DNA of 64,000 bases, from positions 21,805,252 through 21,869,251 of the forward strand of contig CM055095.1 of NCBI GenBank assembly GCA_029204225.1, read 5' to 3'. Positions 24,972 through 44,154 of the stretch are shown here, in pieces (position 1 is the first letter of the stretch; the number at the start of each line of letters is the position of its first letter). Under the pieces are notes generated by a model. It had not been told where the DNA came from. It was given only the letters and a program-made list of their open reading frames with translations, and did not search any database. Source of the stretch: Diphasiastrum complanatum (lineage: Eukaryota > Streptophyta > Lycopodiopsida > Lycopodiales > Lycopodiaceae). The position numbers and the translations under genes are program-made.

Positions 24972-27900
24972 TTACCAAAAGAAATTTAGCATTTTTTGGT
25001 AAAGTGAACTTGAGTCCAGCAAACAAATTGTGTAGGAATAGATTGTTTATAATCTCATACAATCTTCCTCTCATGAAGCCATTACATTGAAAAAAAAGAA
25101 CGATGTTTCTGACCTCCATCCATAAAAGTATCTTGTTCGGTACAACAGTACATGGTAGCAATAATTTGAGCGACAATAACTTTATACGAGTTCATAATCG
25201 GCCTATTGGCAATCAAGTGTGTATATTGGAAAAACGAAAACGGAAGTTCCCTTTGCTTATCAATTTTTTTTCATATGAAACATACCTGACAAAGAATCAA
25301 AGGTAGTGGTAATATTTAAAAAATTAACCACATTATCCGAAGCGTCGTCATTTTCTATGGTGAGGTACTCCAAGGGATAGACCCATAAGACATTATCATC
25401 GACACCGGGTTGCTCCTTGTCCAGAAATAAAAGAGCATCTGAGTTATTTATGAAACAAATATCATCAATATAATGGAAAGTATACTTGAAGGCACGTAGG
25501 TATTCCACCTTTCCAAGTCTGGCGAGTCTTTTCATAAAATGCAATTCATAGAATGACAGATACCAATTACACCATGTAGGGGAACAAGCAAAACCCATAG
25601 GAATACCACAGACCTATTTCCAAGTCCTGTCTTTTAATCTAACAATGCAATTGTCATTCGGTATATCATTATATTGGCAAAGAGGTTCCATGTCAATCAC
25701 AATCCAATTATCGGTTTGATTGTTTACCCATTTTTAATCAAATTGCTTAAGGCTCGGTTTCCATTGATAGGCAATCTTTTTGTTTTTACAAGACTTGAAT
25801 GCATACCCGATCATTTTTTGTATTATTATTTTTAGCCCATCAGGACCATTAAGAGGAATATTCTCATAGCATTTTGTGATGTCAGTAGACGACATCAAAG
25901 TGATTTTGTTTGGCACATTAAGATTAAATTCAGTGGATGAATCGCACTGCCAGAATAGGTTGGTATCCACATTTATGATACTTTGGTATGAGGTTGCCTT
26001 AAGGCCTGCCCTCTCCATAAGGAGAGGAGTCAGTATACCAAGAGCTCCAGAAATGAACATGGCCACCTTAGAAAACTAGTAGTCATGTGCATTTGTAATC
26101 CATCTAAACGCATTTTTATGTGCTTTGAAAGTATAGAGTAAGAAAGGTAATTCTTCTTTCCCTATTAGAAAATCAGGTATTTTAGTAGCAAACGTATCTC
26201 GGATCTTAACCATAGCCATGTCTAGTGTATTATTATTTTCTTTTGGAAATGGGACAAAATCTGGACTAGACAGTCTAACCAAAGCCAAATTCCTTACAAA
26301 GTAGATGCATATAAAACATGGGTTATGCTAAGCCTTATCCACACCATTCACATACAGATTGATAATAATCCAATTACGCTCATCAATGGCATTTTTTAAT
26401 TGTTATTAGTTATACTTTTTCCATGTAGCCACTTGGTATTTTTCAAAAAGTTTGTTACATCATCTTTGCAAATCAAGGCATGTTCCATAACAGTCTCATG
26501 ATCAATATTTTGATAAGTAGGTAAGAAACTTGCCAATTCAAACCATCCACGATAAAGTTCAAAAGCTACCTCATTTATATTAGACTTATGCAACGGGATG
26601 TGGTAAAGTCCTTTGTTCAGGTCATTCTTTAAAACTTTGCCTCTAATAATTCCAGTATCCATCGAAACAACATGCCCAAAAATTTCGGAAATGAACTCTT
26701 TAAAACTTGTATTGTCAACACAAGTACAAGGTGGAATGTTGTCAACACCAAAATCACAAAAGACTTGAAAGGATTTATACCATTCATGCTTCAAATGTGG
26801 AAAAAGACCAACCAAACACAATAAGCTCAAAAGACTCATCAATATGACCAAAAATCTGATGTAAGACTTTAGCATATAGTCATTTAACATCAATCCTCTC
26901 AAAGCATCTGTTATAATAACGTAAATGCAAAAAATACTTCCCTATGTCTCTTCTAACCACTAGTCGTCGTCTACCAGTATTACTAACCTCCAACATCCTT
27001 GTTTCTTCTATGTCCTCCTGCACATGGATCAATCACGGTAAAAGTTCAGCTTTCTGATAGGAAGATCCCCCTTACCGCCACTATTTTGCCCTTCTTTGCC
27101 TTTGTTCATAAAGTTCTTTCTCTTCCTGTTATTGCTACTGCCTGATATGATTGAGCTTGGATTGTTCAGATTGAAGGAACCCATTTTTTTGCTAGTATTC
27201 TGGAAGTATTTGTCTTGCAAGGTAGAGAAGTTGGGTTTTTCAAAAGGTGTTCAATTTCTCGAATGTTTTTAGCATCGCCAAGGTGTGCAAGGAGCTTAGC
27301 AATAGGGTTTATGGAAAGTTCAATGGCAGCATCAATCATGTATTGTCGGATATACAAACAAGGTGAGACTTGACAACCTTTCTAACAGGTTTATGCAACC
27401 AAAGAAAGAAGGCATTAAGCTGATTTTTCAAAGTTGCACCAGGAAAGAAAATGGAAAGATTATTATTTATGTACCAAGTAGAGTGATCAAACCATATGAC
27501 AGAAGAATTGTTTTTGCATTTATCACCGCATCTGCACTTAAAGAAAGGTCTTTTCCAGTTCCAGATTCTAGCGTGATGAAGATTCATTATGTTAAAGCCA
27601 GTGTCAAAATGGCCTCTAGTTCTAGCCCAGGTCTGCTCAAAAGGACATCTTGAAGGTTCAAATCTGCTCATCTTGATGATAGTATCAAAGGCAATAGGAG
27701 TATCAAAAGAAGAATTCTTATGCAAAGCAGCAAGCGTGCATGCTTGGACTTCTACATCAGTGAGATGAGCAAGAGCGATCCAGAGCTCAATACAGATAGG
27801 TGCTAGGAAGTTGACAGAGGGAAGACTCCAAAGTTTATAAGCAGTTTTTGCAGATTTAAACACAATGATACGACTTGGTACCAATGGTACTTGGCAACTT

Positions 27901-28411
27901 TTGGCCTGACAAAATTCAAAGGCAGATTGATTTCCCACATCACAGATTTCTTGTGAGAAGGACTCTAACTGAGAAGCACTGTCTTCATCAAGGTCTTCGG
28001 TAAAAATCAAAGGGTGAGGTGAAGTAGGAGTAGTAGCAAGGACAGGGGTATCAGTAGAGGAGTCACCATTTTCTTTTTTTAAGTAAGCAAATACTTTTCA
28101 AATATGCGTATTACAAAACGTTTCTTCAGTAGCAATTCGTTCAGCATAGTTTGAGAGGTCCATATAATTTTTTTAACCATGCTAAGGGTTTCCTTCTTTT
28201 TAATAAAATCCGTATAAATTTTGATCCAATCCATGATGCACATCAAATCAACAAGGCAAAGAATTTTATCATCCGGGCCAGTAGCATTACAAGTAGTCAT
28301 ATCATAAGCAGTATTCAATTTGTGAACTTCAACAGCTTTCTTCATGCAACATATAATATTCTGAACAAAAGGACTAGGAGGAGGAAGGGGCTCCCCATAG
28401 CCAAGTGTCAC
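24972..28411 (-). pseudogene. Penelope-like element polyprotein with reverse transcriptase, decayed
   Basis: Successive minus-strand frames read from 28,411 down. 28,411-27,029 is an unrecognised N-terminal part with a Cys cluster (FFKCRCGDKCKNN) and a basic stretch. 26,902-26,396 includes GLYHIPLHKSNINEV. 26,288-26,076 has the finger motif KAHKNAFRWITNA. 26,066-25,734 has the first catalytic block TDITKCYENIPL. 25,598-25,260 has MGFACSPTWCNWYL, the catalytic FHYIDDICFINN, and the family-typical WVYPLEYLTI...VNFLNITTTF. About 25,250-24,972 holds thumb-like remnants with a frameshift. These motifs mark Penelope-like reverse transcriptases, relatives of telomerase RT. No GIY-YIG endonuclease is visible at either end. 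Several stops and frame changes make it non-functional. Confidence 0.8.
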
Positions 28412-29136
28412 TGCATCCTGAAACCATCCTGTGGACTACACCATACAATAGACCTTGTTAGCCATAAAATACAAGTAAAGGTAAAGGTTTGGTACTACCC
28501 CAACCAAAGGGTAGTCGGGGTGGCATCAGAGATACTAGAGAGAGAGTAACAAGATTTCACATAGTCTCTCTTGACAAGTCAAGACCAAATACTTTGAACC
28601 CTTCAATTTATAGCATAACAGGAGTACATAAAGCGAAGCAAGTTTTAAGATGCACAACTGTTAACTGCCAACGTCCCACACAACAAAACTGCACAAGTTA
28701 TTCGCGTGAGAAAGACAGGTGTCATAGTTGAGCATCAGTTGTTATTCATGTCCGAAACAAGATTCACTACTTTATCAACTAGATTGCATTAACAACAAGT
28801 ACGTCCAATCTTCTCAATCGTTTCACTTTCTAAATAAGCAACACGTTCCGCCCTTTAACAAAGCCGTATCTAGACAGAAGCCATATTGATCAATAAAAGA
28901 GCAAAATGGAACATATTAGGTTCACAAGTACACTTACATGTAAGCAGCTATCTTTCATTACACTGATGGACAACGACTTGACATTGGTCACAGTGATAGG
29001 TACTAGAGCACCTCCATCCTATACTAGCCTCAAATCGGGGAAAATGAAGAACTGTCTTTGCCCCATGGATTCCCCGTACTACTTTTTATGGGAATCCAAG
29101 CACCGAACAACTTGGGCAATTCCATGCCATTCGTGT
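28412..29136. other. PLE 5' side; hairpin at 28494-28515
   Basis: ACTACCC (28,494-28,500) and GGGTAGT (28,509-28,515) form a perfect 7-bp stem with an 8-nt loop. No further coding sequence is recognised between the PLE N-terminal frame and direct-repeat copy 2. Confidence 0.5.
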
Positions 29137-34640
<5,504 letters not shown>

Positions 34641-34853
34641 ATGCGTATCTCATACGAGGTGAACATGATGAACATAGCATGGCTGTCAACAAAACCTATT
34701 CTCGAACCTATTTTTGATCTAGTTCCTTGGAAACATCCACTTTCTTACGATGAGGAAGTTGAGTTGACAGACGAGCAGATCCTACATCACATGGATCCTA
34801 AATGCTGTGGATTTCAACGAATACCAATTCAGCCACCTCAGCTTACGTTGTAA
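34641..34853 (+). pseudogene. Gypsy protease-RT linker fragment
   Basis: The segment DEEVELTDEQILHHMD parallels NDEKLSDEQVLNYLD in the Gypsy protease frame at 43,271-44,026, so this is the same region of a related plus-strand element. It is cut at about 34,845 where minus-strand Gypsy RT sequence begins. Confidence 0.5.
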
Positions 34854-35809
34854 GCATAAACGATATATTCCATGGCAAAAGTCATTTTATGTTGATTCTT
34901 AGGGGCTATCTGGACTAGAAAATAGCCACTAAAGCTATCTAAGAAGCTGAAAGCTTCAGCTTCTGCCATTTCCACTAGAATTTGTGTCGTCAATGGCAAC
35001 AAAAAATGGTCCTTTTTAGTAACTGCATTAAGATTTTTGAGATCAACGCAGATACGAAGCTTGCCATTTTTCTTGGGCACCACCACAATGGGTGATACCC
35101 AATCTGTATGTTGGACTTCATAAATGAAGCCAACATCAAGCAGCTTTTTAATATCCTTGTCAATCATTACAATGGTATGGCTTAGCCCAAATAGGCTTAG
35201 CGTTTTTCTCGAGTGGAATGGTATGGACTACTACTTCAGGTGGGATCCCCTTCATTTTGGTTTAATTCTGAGCAAATAGTTCTCTATACTTTTTTAATAA
35301 AGTCTCCAAACCAAAGAGTTGGTCTGGCGTCAGGGGGGCTCCGACATGAACGAAACAATCCATGTCTTCATCAGGATCCTTCAGATTGAGTTGGACTGTC
35401 TTAGCAGGTCTTTCAAAAGATGGAAATCTTTGAAATGTTGTGGAAGTTCAAAAGGTGGTTCCACAAAGTTCTCGGAAACTTTGGGAGCATGACGCTCTTT
35501 CGCTTGGATGGGCCTTTTGAGATTCAGACAACGGTTGAATTGGTTGCTTAAGTTTTGCACGCATCTATTTTGTCGCTCGGTTAGTTTTGTATCTATTATT
35601 TTTTGTTTGTTTGACTGAGGTTTTTTGGTAAGTTGTGTAGGCAGTGTGGTTGCCTCTTGGATTAACTCGTCGTCGCTGGCGTCACAAACTTTGTTTGGAA
35701 GCTCTTCCCATTGGTAGACCTTGGGTTTGGGCCTATAGGACACTGTGTTGACTACCTTGGATGTAAGTTGTGTATGAGCCATAGGTCCTACTAGGCTATC
35801 CAGACACAA
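34838..35809 (-). pseudogene. Gypsy reverse transcriptase N-terminal fragment
   Basis: The frame 35,167-34,838 shows the Gypsy RT fingers and first catalytic block: DIKKLLDVGFIYEV, WVSPIVVVPKKNGKLRICVD, LNAVTKKDHFLLPL, then FSFLDSFSGYFLVQIAP. It ends before the YXDD motif. Upstream, after a frameshift near 35,170, PEVVVHTIPLEKNAKPIWAKPY is the expected preceding segment, and the frame 35,809-35,381 supplies a linker. RT copies element RNA into DNA; here it is truncated and frameshifted. It lies head-to-head with the plus-strand gag that begins 14 bp away. Confidence 0.75.
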
Positions 35810-36885
35810 TCAGTTCTCTCGCATGAAATCACAAGTACATGAACCTTTCACAAACCCATTTGAGAGATGGGAACCCACTAGAACAGAAACTTCATATGAT
35901 CGAGCACATTTTCATCATGTTGAATCCTCACTTGCAAGAGCTCACCTAAATGGGACTTTTGCAAACCATGGACCTCGTACTGACAAACGCACACCAAAGC
36001 TAGATCTTCCCAAGTACGATGGTAACTCAGACCCTCAGAGATTTCTACAAGTCTTTGAGAATGCATGCGACATTTATGGCGAGACATCTAACAAAGCAAT
36101 GGTCCCAACTTTTCTCGATGACCATGATCGATCGAGCACGTGAATGGTTTTTCAACCTTGATTGTGAAGATAAACTTGATTGGTCTATCTTGAAAGAGTC
36201 CTTCATTAAACGTTTCAAACCATTTTTTTTTATTGAAAGTCCCTTTGTCAAATTAAGTAGCATCAAGATGACAAAGGACAAAAAAGTACAAGACTACATT
36301 GAACATCTCAAATGTATCAAAAGTCAAGTACAAGAGCAACCTACCAAGAACATGCTCATCATCTAGTTCTTAGTTGGACTTCCCAGATGGATTAGACGTG
36401 AGCTAAGATCTAAAGATGAATACATGTCCTTAAAGACAGCCATGCTTGATGCCATCCGAGAAGAAGACGAAGGATTCAATGTTGAGGATTCTAGAGAACG
36501 GAGAGCACATCGTGTTGTCCACGAGTCAAAGCCAACCGAGGACACTCGGAATCAACTTTGGAAATCCCAAATGGAGTTGCTGAATCAGCAACACCAAATG
36601 CAGATGGAAAAACTCACACTAGAGTTTCAAAATACGTTGAAGTCTATCCAAAGCTCAATGCATGGTCAACTAGCCCCTGGTGAGGTACACCATAGACGAG
36701 ACAACACCTGGTGCCCTCATTGTCGAGGTGCACACACTGGTAACAAAAGCCCATCCTATCAACCAGTTTTTGACAATTTCTTGATCAAATGTGAAATCTG
36801 TGATTTCATGGGCCATTCATCCTTTTATTGCTACTACAACCCACGATACAACTATCAAGAACACACAGGAGGACACTATCAGCTG

Positions 36886-37676
<791 letters not shown>

Positions 37677-38645
37677 ATGCAACAATCCACCAGTTCAAAT
37701 CCAAGAGCTACCGAGGCAAAATCAACCGCAATACTTGCCTCAAGTAGCGCTCCTAGGTCCGCCTCCAAGGGGACCACCTGAGAGAGGAACTCAACAAAAT
37801 CAGCCTCCTAAAGCACTCGTTCAGACACATTTTGTTGATAATTCCTCTGACCACTCATACCATGTCGACAACACATCCAACTCTGGAAGCTACGCACATT
37901 ATCACGAAGATCCCTCATGTTCCTGTCAAGGAGATGAGTATCCAAACAATTCAAAAACTCCAGAACTGCTAGTCATCCAAGATGGCTACGCAATTGCTCA
38001 AGGGTCTATGAGCAACGAATGTTTCATTTGTGTCAAAACAGGTCATTTCATGGTTGATTGTAAAGTCAAAACCAATACCATGAAGAATGTACCGAATGTG
38101 TACGGAAACACATTTTTAAGGATTTTTCCAAGCAACCTCATAAGATCCTACCCACAAGACATGTATGTCATGAACCAGTTAGGGTCATGACATGCGCGCA
38201 ACACAAGACTCACCAACAACACAACCCAATAGACACACCTACTGAAAATAGGGGAAGTTTCAACACAACTTCCACAATACCTCGAGATTATCCAGATCCA
38301 CTAGTGGAGCAAAGGTGATACCATGAAATTCGAGATGAGTTATTGCTGGAAGAAGCGAAAACTGATAGTCTGTTACCTGCTCCAATCCTCACACAAGAGC
38401 AACATCTACATGAATTAGAATTTCTCTCTGAACTCCTACAAGCTCAAATCACCATGTTGTTCCATAGTGCCCTGTTCCATAGTGCCATCAAATCCTTCAC
38501 AAGACTTCAAGGCTATATCCATAGAAGGTTGCAGCTGTCCGATGTACAAGATGAACAACAAAAACAGAAGAGATTTCAGAAATACCTCGGATTCCTATGA
38601 ATCTAATGAACATCGGTGTTGCTAAGGAGATTAGCATCACCCTAC

Positions 38646-39683
38646 TATTGGGATCTTGCTCAGAGGCTCCGCTCTGATACCACTGATGGAATCACTGACC
38701 TTGAGTCTTTGAAGAGCTCGATAAGGCTGAGCAATCGGGTTGCTCTGGAACCACTATTGGTGATATAGCGGGCTCTCTGGTTGATTCATGTTGTCGCTCA
38801 GATGGAGTCGATCTATCGGATAAGGCTACTGCCTCAACCCGCAATCAATCATCCTCCGAACAACAAATAGCTATTGTTAATCTGACTATAAGTTTATGAA
38901 CAGCAGATAATGTCTTAATGACAATGAAAATGTATCTACTAATGAAATTGAACAAGCATCACAACATTCACAGATTACACACTAAGCAGAAGAGATGTAC
39001 ACATCTGTATTATCAAAAACGAATGTATGTGAAAAAATATTCTTGAGCATTGTCTGTTTCCCAGATCAGCGCATCGGCATGAGAGAGGTGTTCTCTTCTC
39101 ATGAAAGGAACTAGCTACTACTATATCTATCTTTCTAACTTGATACACACCTCATTGAGTGCTACGTTCAAGATTCTCTTTCTGCCTATCTCTCTGTATG
39201 TTTGTCTCTGATCCAAGACATATATCATGCTGGATTAGATAACACCAAATCAGCGCATCGACGTGAGAGAGGTGTTCTCTTCTCACGAAAGGAACTAGTT
39301 ACTGCTAGATCTGTCTTTCTTCCTTGATACGTGCCTTCTTGAGTGCTGCGTTCAAGATTCTCTTTTTGTCTATCTCTTTGTATGTTTGTCTCTGATCCAG
39401 GACATACATCATGCTGGATTAGATTACAAGATTGATAAGCAAAGCTTAAGCTAAAACATCTGTTTAAGCACGTTTGTGTTAACGTAACATGGCGGTGGAG
39501 GAGCGTGATAGTTTAAAAAACTTCACGCCCGAGTAGTGGAGGTCCGATAGTTCATCCATGTCCAATAGTTTGTCCTCACCATTGATGCTTGGAAGTATCG
39601 GCCTGACCCGAAATGTCGGCCAACTAAAAAAAAATACAAGGAAAAATACTAAGACTTTAAAGTAGAAACACAATGTTTCTTCA
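38646..39683 (-). repeat. 3' LTR of the inverted Copia, with a 185-bp internal tandem duplication
   Basis: On the minus strand it starts TGAAGAAACATTGTG and ends GATCCCAATA next to the target duplication. A block starting ATCAGCGCATCG is present twice (39,064-39,248 and 39,249-39,433); the other LTR has it once. TGGTATCAGAGC, a full primer-site sequence, sits inside the LTR at 38,671-38,682 (minus strand), 25 bp from its end. Confidence 0.7.
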
Positions 39684-39693
39684 GCTCCCTCTT

Positions 39694-41910
39694 AAAGTGT
39701 GTATTTTCCTGATTCCCAAGCTGCTCTCTATCTTTCAAACATTGTCTTATCCAATGCCTTTGTAAAGATTTTATCTACCATTTGCTTTTTCGGCATGAAG
39801 ACGGTCTTCAGCTCGCGTCTTTCTTAACCAAATCCCTGATCAAGTAATACTTGATGGCGATGTGCTTTGTTGGGAATGAAACACTGGGTCTTTTGTCAGA
39901 TGAATAGCGAGCCCATTTTGTCTTCCATGGCCTTGATCCACTTGTCCTTGTGTAGTGGACAATTGATGTCTTCTTTATAAGTCTGTGGTTCACATCTGAA
40001 TCCACAAAATTCTTCCTAAGCAGAAGATGAGTTGTCAGGTATGTATCTGACTAGTGCTCTTCTTTGTCTTGCAGATCTCCTTGGAGATAATACAAGCTCA
40101 ACAACTACTTTGCCTTTGTCCTGTCTGTTGATAGTGGGACCTCGTTGTATCGCTGGTGTAATGGGTACTCCCCATATGTCGGTCTGCTCATCATCGAACT
40201 ATCATTTAGTTCAGCTGAAATTTGAGTATCTTCATCTGGATGCTCAAGGTCTGCTCCCTCTATCGATGTGGGTAGGTCATAGTACTGTCTGTTGAGAACT
40301 TTGTAGCTGATGGGATCTTCCTCAGCCATTGTTCTCGTCTCATCAAATTTGACATCTCTGACATTCTTCACTTCATTGGTTTCAAGCATGTATACTCTGT
40401 AGTATGCAGCGTGTATATCATAGCCAACCAAGAATCCTTGATCCACCTTTTTGTCCAGCTTTTTCCTCTTCTTGTCTGGTATGTGTGTGTATGCTACACA
40501 TTCGAAGATCCGAACGTGAGCTAGATTGGGCTGCTTCTCCACCATACCTCATGTGGGGTAGTGTGAGCAATGCTCGACTTGCTTGAGCAGTAGCTACTGC
40601 TTCAGCCCATAATGATCTTGATGCCTTGGAGTAGGCCATCATTGATCTTGCAGCGTCCATGAGAGTCATGTTCTCCTCTCTGCTACACCGTTATGCTGTG
40701 GTTTATAGGCTGCTATCTTCCTATGAAGAATACCATGACTTTTACAAAAGTTGGTAAAACGGTTGGAGATATATTCTCCTCCCCTATCAGTCCTGATATG
40801 CTTGACTTTCCTTTCAGTCCACTTCTCATCCCAGTTCACATATTCTATAAACTCATCAAGAGCTTCAGAATTGTTTGGATGAAATAGACAATGGCAAACT
40901 TACTGTAATCATCGATAAAGGTGATGTAGTATCTTGATCCTCCAACAGACAGTACATTAAAGAGTCCACATATATCTGAGTGTATCAGCTCCAGAAGTTT
41001 TGTCGCTCTGAAGAAATCCTTCGTGAAAGGTGTACGTGACATTTTCCCTTTGTTGCATGCATCACAAGGTGTCAAGTTTGTGTCCTTGATGTTTCACTCC
41101 TATGAATGTGTTATACTGGCTTGCTTTGTATAGTGCCAATGGGTTCATATGGCATAGTCTCTTGTGCCAGAGAATGTTTGTAGACTCATGGACTTGGTGA
41201 GCCTGCTCTGTTGGTAGGCGTACCTTCAAGTGATACAAGTTTTCTCTTCGTCTGCCTTGTGTGATGAGCGTACTAGAGCTGGCATCAATAGCATTGCATT
41301 TCTAATCTGTGAATGTCACACACATGTCTGCATCGGCTATTCTAGCAACTGATAGCAGATCTTTCTATAGTGTCGGCACATACAAGACGTCGTCCAGTCT
41401 TCTGCCTCTACCATTGGTGCTGAGCCATAGTGCTCCAGTGCCGTTGACTTCATGTCGCGATCCATCTCCTAGAAAGATATATATCTAGAGGAGTCAGTTT
41501 GTTGAAAGTCGACGATGGCTCTTGAGTCAAGAACTATGTCTTGAACATCAGATGTGGATGTTGCACATATATCAGTGCATAGGTAAGCAGTGGAATTTTT
41601 GCTAGCTCGATCTTCAGCCATCTTTGAGGATTCAGGCTCCTCCACGAATGATGTGCTATTTGTGCTTTCCTTTTTGCTCTGCGTTTTTTTGTTCCTTGGA
41701 TTGTCGTAGCAATTCACGGCTACATGACCTTTCTTATGACAATGTATACACTCAATCTTTGGATTTAGCCAGCATTTATTCATTGTGTGGTTGTCACGTC
41801 TGCATCTCTCGCATGTCTTCTTATCATTGCCTTGCTATCTGTTCCTTCCTTTTGATCTGCTTTCTTGGGTTCCCTACTTTTGCTGGTTCTGATCTGTTCT
41901 CCTCGTCGAC
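39694..41910 (-). pseudogene. Copia nucleocapsid-protease-integrase remnant, RT deleted
   Basis: Two CCHC knuckles (CERCRRDNHTMNKC at 41,813-41,772 and CIHCHKKGHVAVNC at 41,750-41,709) are followed by a decayed protease site (VLDSRA where DSGA is expected). Integrase pieces come next: CDACNKGKMSR, LIHSDICGLF and FIDDYSKFA at 41,075-40,845; SLWAEAVATA at 40,669-40,560; IFECVAYTHIPDKKRKKLD at 40,545-40,105. The sequence then jumps from the start of the RT region to the end of RNase H (TKHIAIKYYLIRDLV, about 39,860) and a C-terminal tail ending at the polypurine tract. RT and most of RNase H are therefore missing. Several frameshifts and stops are present. Confidence 0.75.
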
Positions 41911-42693
41911 TGTTTCCCAGATCAAGGTCGGGAAACAACTCCTGAGCAAGATTCCAACAGTGGTATCAGAGCCAGAAGGCTTAATCAAAACCAATAGGCT
42001 TAATCAGAACCTCGTCACTGAGACTATGACTTCCATTCACAACATCCAATCAAAGATATGCACAGTACTTGAAGCAGACGGATCGGACTTTCTTGCTTGG
42101 AAAGTGAAGACATCGCTAATCCTAAAAGGAAATGCATTATGGCCATGGGTGGATGGCACGGAAGAGATGCCAACCAACACAGGCAAAGATCTTTGGGAGT
42201 GGAAAGAGAAGAATGACAAAGCAGTAGTTGTCATCTCCTCTTCCAATGAAGACAACATTACCCTTGACCTCGCATCAATCTCTAACGCTAGAAAGATGTG
42301 GGATACACTCATCAGCAGATTTCAGACCAAGACACGAAATTAGATAATGCATCTAGAAGATCAACTTACCTGTCTAAGATGGGACGGCAAAGATCTCACT
42401 AGCTTCATTAGGAAGATGAAGAACCTCCTCCTATTGCTACACAACATTGGGGCAGAACATGCAGTCTCACAAGAGAAGTAGCTCAATTACCTGCTACGCT
42501 CCTTACCGAGATCATTTCAAACAACCCAGACATTGCTGGCTAAAGATCCTACTATGACCTTCAACAAGGCAATCATTGACATCAAAGAAGAAGTTGAAGC
42601 TAGAGAGCACTATGACTATAGGAACAAGTCTAATCAAGCTCTATATAGCAACATAGACCGGTCGAAGAAGAAGAATCAACCTAAGACACTACT
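41911..42693 (+). pseudogene. Inverted Copia segment: LTR end, primer site, gag
   Basis: An LTR end (CAAGATTCCAACA, to 41,960) is followed by G and the initiator-Met primer site TGGTATCAGAGCC (41,962-41,974). Gag runs from about 42,028 to 42,690: FLAWKVKTSLILKGNALWPWV, then WEWKEKNDKAVVVI, LDLASISNARKMWDTL, and after a TAG (42,341-42,343) DQLTCLRWDGKDL and LLAKDPTMTFNKAIIDI. It is the UBN2-type gag of Copia elements. It stops just before the region the minus-strand nucleocapsid would continue, which suggests that both halves belong to one element. Confidence 0.7.
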
Positions 42694-43142
42694 TGTTTCC
42701 CAGATCAACGCGTTGGCATGAGAGAGGTGTTCTCTTCTCACGAAAGGAACTAGCTACTGCTAGATCTATCTTTCTTCCTTGATACGCGCCTCACTGAGTG
42801 CTGCATTCAGGATTCTCTTTCTGTCTATCTCTCTGTATGTTTGTCTCTGATCCAGGACATATATCATGCTGGAGTAGATTACAAGATTGATTAGCTAAGA
42901 TTAAGCTAAAACATCTATTTAAGCATGTTTGTGTTAACGTAACATGGCGGTGGTGGAGCATGATAGTTTGAAAAAACTGCATGCCCGAGTAGTGGAGGTC
43001 CGATGGTTCGTCCATGCCTGATAGTTCGTCCTCACCATTGATGCTTGGAAGTGTCGGCCTAACCCGAAATGTCGGCCAACTGAAAAAAAAAAATACAAGA
43101 AAAAATACTAAGACTTTAAAGTAGAAACACAATGTTTCTTCA
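42694..43142 (-). repeat. 5' LTR piece of the inverted Copia
   Basis: 449 bp matching the first part of the 38,646-39,683 LTR, starting TGAAGAAACA on the minus strand at 43,142 next to the target duplication. The last several hundred bp of the LTR are missing here; a short LTR end is found in the inverted block instead. Confidence 0.75.
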
Positions 43143-44026
43143 CCTACCTATGATCTACAAAGACTATTTCATGGTATCCATTATCTTAGATAGTGGATCA
43201 GGCGTAAACATAATGGCTTTGTCACTAGCAAAGTCATGGAGTTTCACCTAGTTAGATCTACCATGGTACAATGGTAGATCAGAGAGTCACCGACCTTGCC
43301 GGATATTTATCAAATATCCCTGTACGTATTGTAGGCATCAAATTCACCATTGATTGTGTTAAACTAGATCTCCCAAAAGATGTACATACATACAAATGCC
43401 TTCTTGGTACACCTTGGCTACAAATGGCAGGCGTCATTCAAGATTGGAAGCGCAGTAAGATAACCTTTGGCAATAATGAAAAGCGAGTCGTCGTTGACTC
43501 CATAGGCCACATTCAGCCAGCCAAGGTTTATGATGACTGGTCGTCCACAACCTATGACGCATCCTATAGTGTTCCTATCATGCCAAAAGGACACTATATG
43601 CGCTCAACTAATATCATCAATTGGGGTCACGCCTTAGCCATAGTAGACTGTGATGACTCCAACAGATGCCTCATAGAGACCATTGAAGAAGACACCCATC
43701 TCATACTGTCTTCTACTAACATTGAGACACCCATCATTCCTCTGATGATGATAGATCCTATTTCCATAGCTTGGTGCCCCGAAGAAATTATTGTTTCTAC
43801 AGCCCATGTTTCGAAAGATGGAATTCTTTCGATGAATGATGAGAAACTGAGTGACGAACAAGTCCTCAACTATCTCGATAATAAACGATTTGCACCTAAA
43901 ATGATCCCAAAGGAGATTAAGTCCCCATCAGGGGTGGATAGTCTTCTGTGGAATAAGGATCGTAATGACGATCCATCCGGATTGGTTTTATTTTTTTTAT
44001 TTTTTTATTCTAAGAATAAGCTCTAG
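43143..44026 (+). pseudogene. Gypsy aspartic protease region
   Basis: 43,143-43,265 encodes the active-site region (VSIILDSGSGVNIMAL). After a TAG at 43,256-43,258 and a frame change, the frame 43,271-44,026 continues with LAGYLSNIPVRIVGIKF, LLGTPWLQMAGVIQDWKRSKITF and a long linker containing NDEKLSDEQVLNYLD. It is the continuation of the gag at 35,823-38,640 across the nested Copia. The protease processes the polyprotein; here it is split and not functional. Confidence 0.7.
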
Positions 44027-44154
44027 ATGTAAATATGTGGTAAATGGACAGTGCTTAGATGTTGGTGTTTGTTATGGAACCAAATTGCATAGTATTCAGA
44101 TGATGGGTAGTGTAAAAAACTTGGTTGATGGCATAGCTAAAAGTCTACTCAAAG

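Larger units (their letters stand above)
38646..43142 (-). mobile_element. Copia element inserted in Gypsy, with an internally inverted gag half
   Basis: CCTAC flanks both sides (38,641-38,645 and 43,143-43,147), a perfect 5-bp target duplication. The element runs on the minus strand: 5' LTR piece (43,142-42,694), pol (41,910-39,694), polypurine tract (39,693-39,684), 3' LTR (39,683-38,646). Between 41,911 and 42,693, however, an LTR end, primer site and gag lie on the plus strand, so the first half of the internal region is inverted. A 15-bp direct repeat, TGTTTCCCAGATCAA, stands at 41,911-41,925 and 42,694-42,708, at both edges of the inverted block. Removing the element puts the surrounding Gypsy frame back in phase. 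Confidence 0.75.
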
